Positions 7,353 through 11,678 of a stretch of 11,678 bases of DNA are shown here, piece after piece (the stretch's first letter is position 1; the number at the start of each line of letters is the position of its first letter). This DNA is from Bacteroidota bacterium. GTDB taxonomy: Bacteria; Bacteroidota; Bacteroidia; UKL13-3. The notes beneath the pieces were generated by a model. The model made no database searches. It was given only the letters and a program-made list of their open reading frames with translations, and was not told where the DNA came from. A program made the position numbers and the translations under genes. The DNA lies in assembly GCA_947460565.1 (NCBI GenBank), contig CANHJJ010000038.1, positions 1 through 11,678 of the forward strand. The letters are read 5' to 3'.

Positions 7353-10300
7353 GTAAGGGTTATTTTTAGCAACAATTGTTGGAGCTAAACTATCGATAAC
7401 GGTTACAGTTCTGGTTCGGATTACACTAAAGCCATCTGCATCTGTAATATTGTAAATAATATTATAAGCACCCACTCTAGAAGTATCCAATTCAGTGCTG
7501 GTTTGAACCAACTGCTTAATATTATTACCCAAGTTATCAAATGCGTCATAGCCAGGCTCATTGAATTTGGTATTAACCAGTATTCTCAAATTACCTCCAT
7601 TCAAGGTTAATCTAGGACCTTTTTGGTTTAATACAACAAACACTGTGCGTTTCAGCGTATCACTCACATTGCCATATAAGTCCTTAACTATGTAGCCTAA
7701 ATAATTTGGACCAGTTTTGGTATTATCGATACTACCTATCATTTCATATCTTGAACTAATATCACCTTCAAGGTTATCAATAGCAGTTACACCTGGGTCA
7801 ACATAGGTTTGATTAATTTCTGTTTCAATTCTGCTTAAACCTTTCAATGCAATTGTTGGTTTAACGGTATCTATATCAAAAACAATATCAAAATCTCTGA
7901 AAGTACCCATGTAAGAAGCTGAGGTATTCAATGTAGGTGTGGCATTACTTAAACCAACTCCTACCCTCATTCTCATAGTTCCTAATACTTGATCTGGTTT
8001 AAGATTAAAACTTGCACCTGATGCTATTATATTCATATTATTTGATGATGATAAAACTTGCTCGCTGGCGTCAAAACTGCCATTTCGGTCAAAATCTATC
8101 CAAGCTTTAAAATCTGCAGCTGCATTGTTATTTGGTCTTTGAACATTGACAGAATAATTTACGCCTTTAAATAATCGGCCCACTTGGTAAGTAAATCCTG
8201 TTATATATTGTGATTTGGGTGAATATGCGTTTGAAAAAGTAGTATCAATTCCACCTCCAACAAGGGTTACTCTACTTATACCTATACCATTGGTAGCATC
8301 ACCAGAATTCAACACATTAGGTTGGTCATAAGAACCAACATCAACATAATCCAAATACATGGTTGAATCGGTACCTCTATCATTCATTACCCAAAGATGT
8401 ATGGTGTATTTTTTTGCTTGGCCAAATATAACAGTAGGATTTTTACTTGCATTGCTTGTAACCCAAGTAACTTTAGCAGTCCCTGGCACACCACCTAAAG
8501 TTACATACCATCTCCATTGTTTTGGTCCATTTAAGCTTTTATCAAATAATTGGTAAGTATCTGTTGTAAATCCTGCTCTTTTGCTTACAGCTATGCGTGC
8601 AATGGGTGCAGATTGAATAGGCAAGAACATTACATTTTTACAAACTGTATCACTACCTACACAATTGTAAACAGCTAAACATATTTTTCTTAGGGAAGCA
8701 GTGGTTATTAAAAAGGTTCGTGTTGGTTGAGCTGTAATACTATCTACGATGGGTGTTTGTGCAGGGTTACCAAAGGTCCCATTTCCATCTGTATCCCAAC
8801 TGTATTGCAACAATGCCCCTGTTGATTTATTCTCGTACACCAATGGTGCAAGTGAATAAAGGGTATCAGGCAAATTAAATTTAGCTATTGGTTTGCCATA
8901 GCTTGCTGGCTTTATGGCCCAACGCAATGAGAATCCTGCTGAATCAACAGTTGGATTGGCTCCAGTTTGCACCCTATATCTAACAAATACTTGACGACCT
9001 GCTCTCAAAAACCTTCTAGCAACAGGCACATCACTCAACGAAGCACCTCCTAAGCTAGCCAATTTGGTTGCACTAGCTGAAGTTCCGTTATATATGTCTA
9101 TACTATCCCCTGGATACATTTTCATTTTTTCTACATAAATGAACAATGAATCAGCACAAGGAGAAATTAATACACCTTGACATGCGCCTGTAATTTGTGT
9201 TCTATCATAAGATTGATTTGGCCCATTAATACCAAATACCAAGCCAGCTGTATCTTTTAAAACAGCATAATTTGCATTACATAAATTATAGGAATTGACG
9301 ACTGCTAAATAATTCTTTATACAAATGGTATCTATCCCTCGAATATTTCCTGCCTGCATACAAATATCATAAACACCTGGGTCGCGTCCTACAAAAATAG
9401 GATTAGTTTCAAAATCCTGATAGATAATATTATACCCATAACCTAACAGGGTTTGGTTACACATATTACAAGGTGGATTATACCACCAATACCAATTGGT
9501 TGGTCCATAGCTACTCAAATCGTACAAGCTGGTATAATCGCTCAAACCTACAATTTTCTTAAAGGCTATGAAACTAGCCTGAGGCTTCCTGCTTGGTGTA
9601 TCAACATATATCCATTTCTCAACACTATCTCTTAAACTATCTCTTTTATTACCATTTATAGCAGTCAATCGCACCAACCATCTACCTGGACGATTAAAGG
9701 TATAGGTGAAATTATCATAGTAATTTGCTGTATCTATATTACATTGGTTAGGCAGATTTGCACTTGGAATTGAACTTGGATTTGTAAAACAAGTGCGAAA
9801 ATATCCGTTTTGCAGATTAGGTTCTTGAGGTAAGTTCCAATAAACACGTGTATGGTTAACGCTAGTGTTTATTAAAGTTGCTGGGCTATTTAACCAAACA
9901 GTATCAGGTGCATAAAAATTGGGGATAGGAAAGGCATAAAGATTTGATCCGCTGCCTGGACTAGTAATAGTAACGGTCCAATCTTCAGTTTCACCATAGT
10001 TATAAGCCAAGCATGGGGTTAAAGCAGCACCAACACTACTTTCTGCTACAATAATACGCATTCTAGTTTGACCTACGGATGCCCCTGCAGGCACAACAAA
10101 TGAACTTGTGACAGTTCTTGGACTTGAAGCCAAAGCAGATTCAATATAAACCTGCTCTCCCGGATCAGTGAATGAACCATTTTGATTAAAGTCTATCCAA
10201 ACTGCTATTCCATTGGTATAATAAAGAGCTCCATCACATTCATCTTCAACGATTGTGAAAGGCACAGTAGCACCAAGGTTAAAATTCCACATTGAACCCA

Positions 10301-10538
10301 AAGGGGTAAAATCAGAATATCGATTTAATGCAGAAGTAGCTCCTGGTGCTTGAGTATTGCAGCCATTTGTTCCTGCATAAGCAGCAGGAGTAGAAATTCC
10401 ATTAAAGGTAACACTCATAATTTCCTCATCGGCTGTAAACACAGGTATAGAAGCACAATACTGAGCTTGAACATAATTAGAAATCACCAAAGCCAAAACC
10501 AAAATAAAAGTTTTAACGAATTGTAGTTTTATTTTCAT
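6393..10538 (-). CDS. Multidomain secreted surface protein: GEVED, PKD-like, CUB-like, Ig-like repeats, T9SS sorting domain
   Basis: The protein has 1381 residues and a signal peptide at 1-26 (ending NYVQAQ). The domains I read in order are as follows. Residues 27-192 are a GEVED domain with WIDFNQNG (114-121) and GETEDW (182-187). About 200-415 are two PKD-like Ig folds, with a CxxC (CNMC) at 357-360. About 450-548 resemble a CUB domain (C453, C461, DSIDIYNG). About 550-735 are two more PKD-like folds (YSWDTDGNG, KQWRWYV). About 735-888 are a second, degenerate GEVED-like domain with WIDFDRNGSF at 813-822 but GTFRDF (878-883) in place of GEVEDW. About 893-1290 are five Ig-like/DUF5011-type repeats with DPGY and TDGSGN motifs. 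Residues 1295-1381 are a type A T9SS sorting domain (KLYPVPTNG, end KKFNLAK). The tail predicts export through the outer membrane by T9SS and surface anchoring or release. Ligand and role are unknown; adhesion or matrix function is inference. It has its own promoter and terminator, and a paralogue lies upstream. Confidence 0.93.
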   Translation of the reverse strand: MKIKLQFVKTFILVLALVISNYVQAQYCASIPVFTADEEIMSVTFNGISTPAAYAGTNGCNTQAPGATSALNRYSDFTPLGSMWNFNLGATVPFTIVEDECDGALYYTNGIAVWIDFNQNGSFTDPGEQVYIESALASSPRTVTSSFVVPAGASVGQTRMRIIVAESSVGAALTPCLAYNYGETEDWTVTITSPGSGSNLYAFPIPNFYAPDTVWLNSPATLINTSVNHTRVYWNLPQEPNLQNGYFRTCFTNPSSIPSANLPNQCNIDTANYYDNFTYTFNRPGRWLVRLTAINGNKRDSLRDSVEKWIYVDTPSRKPQASFIAFKKIVGLSDYTSLYDLSSYGPTNWYWWYNPPCNMCNQTLLGYGYNIIYQDFETNPIFVGRDPGVYDICMQAGNIRGIDTICIKNYLAVVNSYNLCNANYAVLKDTAGLVFGINGPNQSYDRTQITGACQGVLISPCADSLFIYVEKMKMYPGDSIDIYNGTSASATKLASLGGASLSDVPVARRFLRAGRQVFVRYRVQTGANPTVDSAGFSLRWAIKPASYGKPIAKFNLPDTLYSLAPLVYENKSTGALLQYSWDTDGNGTFGNPAQTPIVDSITAQPTRTFLITTASLRKICLAVYNCVGSDTVCKNVMFLPIQSAPIARIAVSKRAGFTTDTYQLFDKSLNGPKQWRWYVTLGGVPGTAKVTWVTSNASKNPTVIFGQAKKYTIHLWVMNDRGTDSTMYLDYVDVGSYDQPNVLNSGDATNGIGISRVTLVGGGIDTTFSNAYSPKSQYITGFTYQVGRLFKGVNYSVNVQRPNNNAAADFKAWIDFDRNGSFDASEQVLSSSNNMNIIASGASFNLKPDQVLGTMRMRVGVGLSNATPTLNTSASYMGTFRDFDIVFDIDTVKPTIALKGLSRIETEINQTYVDPGVTAIDNLEGDISSRYEMIGSIDNTKTGPNYLGYIVKDLYGNVSDTLKRTVFVVLNQKGPRLTLNGGNLRILVNTKFNEPGYDAFDNLGNNIKQLVQTSTELDTSRVGAYNIIYNITDADGFSVIRTRTVTVIDSLAPTIVAKNNPYVQQVNTVFDAMSKNVVSITDNYQKPLRNSDINVLGEVNPNNIGTYNLVYTASDSFNNDAKPYLLEVQVKDLIAPTIELRGDNPANVEVCDGFTDPGYTLTDNYWPLNALTVKTKSNLVSGKIGTGTIEYTVTDGSGNTAVVTRSVNFVKKSKPTLTLTGPSIVEIDRFSKYNDQLPLVQDCYYTNLTPVADLSKLNNQIPGTYLVSYYVTDPSGNSALPVTRQVKVRDNFISAVEEVKSGDVKLYPVPTNGLMTIELNEKEHIKTLKVFDMLGKEISDVKVNVSGSKAEIDLQGKAFGIYILNIETETATYSKKFNLAK

Positions 10539-10572
10539 GTAGATAAATTTTTATACTAAAATTATTTGCTCT

Positions 10573-10602
10573 CGAATGTACAAATTATTTAATATAAGTC
10601 AA
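10573..10602 (-). promoter_or_regulatory. Bacteroidota-type promoter for the 1381-residue surface protein
   Basis: On the minus strand TTG (10600-10602) is followed by 19 bases and then TACATTCG (10573-10580), one mismatch from TAnnTTTG. Thirty-four bases separate the -7 box from the ATG at 10538. The geometry matches that of the promoter at 3354-3383. A run of nine T's (minus strand, about 10605-10613) sits just upstream of the -33 element and could act as an UP-like tract. No Shine-Dalgarno sequence precedes the ATG. Confidence 0.45.
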
Positions 10603-10628
10603 GTAAAAAAAAATTGAATATAGCCTTT

Positions 10629-10672
10629 ATTCCATAAAAATGGGGGCCTTTACACCCCCATTTTTACGGAAT
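10629..10672. terminator. Strong hairpin terminator after the right-edge gene
   Basis: The arms 10629-10646 and 10655-10672 pair over 17 of 18 positions: a 12 bp perfect inner stem (TAAAAATGGGGG with CCCCCATTTTTA), one A-C mismatch, then 5 bp more. The loop is 8 bases (10647-10654). The G5/C5 core is flanked by A5 and T5, so it can work in both directions. It begins 36 bases past the stop of the minus-strand gene ending at 10709. It lies upstream of the promoter at 10573-10602, so it insulates the two paralogues from each other. Confidence 0.85.
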
Positions 10673-10708
10673 AATGATTGTAAAATTATTGTCTAGCAGT
10701 TAGTTACT

Positions 10709-11677
10709 TTATTTCACCACATTAAACTTTTTAGCGTAATTATTCAAGTCGGTTTCAATGTTTAGGAGGTAAATGCCAGCAGCTTTGCCTTCCATATCCA
10801 ATTCTGCTTTGCTACCTGCTATGTTCACTTTCACATTTTGTATCTCTTTGCCAAACACATCATATACCCTCACTTGTTGGATATGTTCTTTGGTATTTAA
10901 CTCAACAGTTAATAGGTTGCTAGTTGGCACAGGATACATTTTCATTTCACCTGATTTTAGTTCTTTTACCGAAGTGAAATCATCCAATACCTCTACTTGA
11001 CGGCTCACTGTTATGGCTGAGTTACCACTTGGATCTGTTAGGTAATAATTTAACAAATAAGTGCCTGGTAATTGGGTAGTGAAGTTACCCGAGTCTCTTA
11101 CCAGCAATGCTTGCAATACATTTGTTGCATAATAGTTGTCTTGAATGTTTACCAATGGGTCTTCATATTTTTCAAAACGATGAATGCTTAGCAATGGAGA
11201 TCCTATCAAAGTAATCACTGGTTTGCGTTTTTTTACCACATTCACACTTCTAGTGATAGTAGCGGTATTGCCCGATCCATCTGTCACAGTGTATTCTATG
11301 CTGCCTGTGCCCAATTGTTTATTATCAAAGCTTGTTTTTGTTTTTACACTCAAGGCATTTAATGGCCAATAGTTATCTTTTAAGGTATATCCTGGATCTG
11401 AGAATTCGTCATTCACCTCTAAATTAATCGGATTTGATCCCCTTAGTGTAATGCTTGGAGCTACCAAATCTTTTACTTGCACTTCTAAAAAGTATGGTTT
11501 TGATTGGTTGTTAAAGCTATCCGCAGCGGTGTATATCAAATTGTAAGTTCCAATATTATTTGCATTTACTTCTCCTATCACGTTTATGTCTGAGTTTCGC
11601 AACGATTTTTGATAGTTATCTGTAATGGATATTACGTTTTTGCTCATGGCATCAAATACCGTATTTACTTGTTGGAT
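10709..11677 (-). CDS. Paralogous secreted surface protein, C-terminal part only (N-terminus beyond right edge)
   Basis: The minus frame is open from the right edge to the stop at 10709, giving 322 codons. The ATG at 11647 is internal: the codons before it read IQQVNTVFDA, which matches the QQVNTVFDA that precedes the same Met (M1073) in the neighbouring paralogue. Visible domains are most of one Ig-like/DUF5011-type repeat, two full repeats (SDPGYTLKDNYWPLN; VTDGSGNTATITRS; DPSGNSAITVSRQ), and a type A T9SS sorting domain beginning near KMYPVPTSN and ending AKKFNVVK. This predicts a protein secreted by T9SS to the cell surface. The visible part has no cysteine, unlike the matching part of the paralogue. 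The N-terminal domains are unseen, so equal architecture is an assumption. The gene is followed by its own strong hairpin terminator and lies upstream of its paralogue on the same strand. Confidence 0.9.
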   Translation of the reverse strand: MQQVNTVFDAMSKNVISITDNYQKSLRNSDINVIGEVNANNIGTYNLIYTAADSFNNQSKPYFLEVQVKDLVAPSITLRGSNPINLEVNDEFSDPGYTLKDNYWPLNALSVKTKTSFDNKQLGTGSIEYTVTDGSGNTATITRSVNVVKKRKPVITLIGSPLLSIHRFEKYEDPLVNIQDNYYATNVLQALLVRDSGNFTTQLPGTYLLNYYLTDPSGNSAITVSRQVEVLDDFTSVKELKSGEMKMYPVPTSNLLTVELNTKEHIQQVRVYDVFGKEIQNVKVNIAGSKAELDMEGKAAGIYLLNIETDLNNYAKKFNVVK

Positions 11678-11678
11678 A

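Noticed and set aside
8359..9635. Plus-strand open frames at 8359-8556 and 9453-9635
   Set aside because: Both are antisense shadows within the 1381-residue gene, with no motif.
10773..11372. Plus-strand open frames at 10773-11000 and 11184-11372
   Set aside because: Both are antisense to the well-conserved tail of the right-edge paralogue.
10709..11647. Reading the right-edge gene as a complete 312-residue protein starting at 11647
   Set aside because: The frame stays open to the window edge, and the preceding codons align with the paralogue, so the Met is internal. There is no signal peptide at this Met.
10709..11677. Right-edge copy as a decayed pseudogene fragment of its neighbour
   Set aside because: The frame is intact, the changes are mostly conservative, the T9SS tail is complete, and it has its own terminator.
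6393..11678. Duplicated DNA as an insertion sequence or integron-type repeat
   Set aside because: There is no transposase, terminal inverted repeat or target duplication; the repeat boundaries follow protein-coding paralogy.

Overview
The window is AT-rich and reads as a chromosomal segment of a member of the Bacteroidota, most likely a Chitinophagales- or Sphingobacteriales-like lineage (the order is inference). The evidence is large secreted proteins with type IX secretion (T9SS) C-terminal sorting domains, GEVED domains, an OstA-like protein of the Bacteroidota type, start codons without Shine-Dalgarno sequences, and promoters of the TTG-N19-TAnnTTTG class typical of the phylum.

Layout from left to right. 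Positions 1-3318 (minus) hold the N-terminal 1106 codons of a giant secreted beta-helix protein; its C-terminus lies off the left edge. Its promoter lies just downstream of an OstA-like gene (3392-4927, minus). That gene diverges from tilS (4964-6292, plus), the tRNA-Ile2 lysidine synthetase. A bidirectional hairpin terminator (6343-6373) separates tilS from a convergent 1381-residue multidomain surface protein (6393-10538, minus). Its domain order is signal peptide, GEVED, PKD-like, CUB-like, PKD-like, degenerate GEVED, five Ig-like repeats and a T9SS tail. Upstream of it are its own promoter (10573-10602) and a second strong hairpin terminator (10629-10672). The latter ends another minus-strand gene (10709 to the right edge), a paralogue of the 1381-residue protein of which only the last 322 codons are visible.

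The two housekeeping genes (tilS and the LptA/OstA-like envelope gene) are an ordinary core pair. They are flanked on both sides by large secreted, probably surface-attached or adhesive proteins. The two paralogous tails look like a tandem gene duplication, with each copy carrying its own transcription signals.

I see no tRNA, rRNA, CRISPR array, insertion sequence, phage or defence genes. Nothing here convincingly looks like a wholly new biological system. The points most worth a second look are the paralogue pair with uneven conservation, a correlated cysteine pair present in only one paralogue, the shared promoter geometry, and the two-module beta-helix protein. No gap between genes exceeds about 170 bases.
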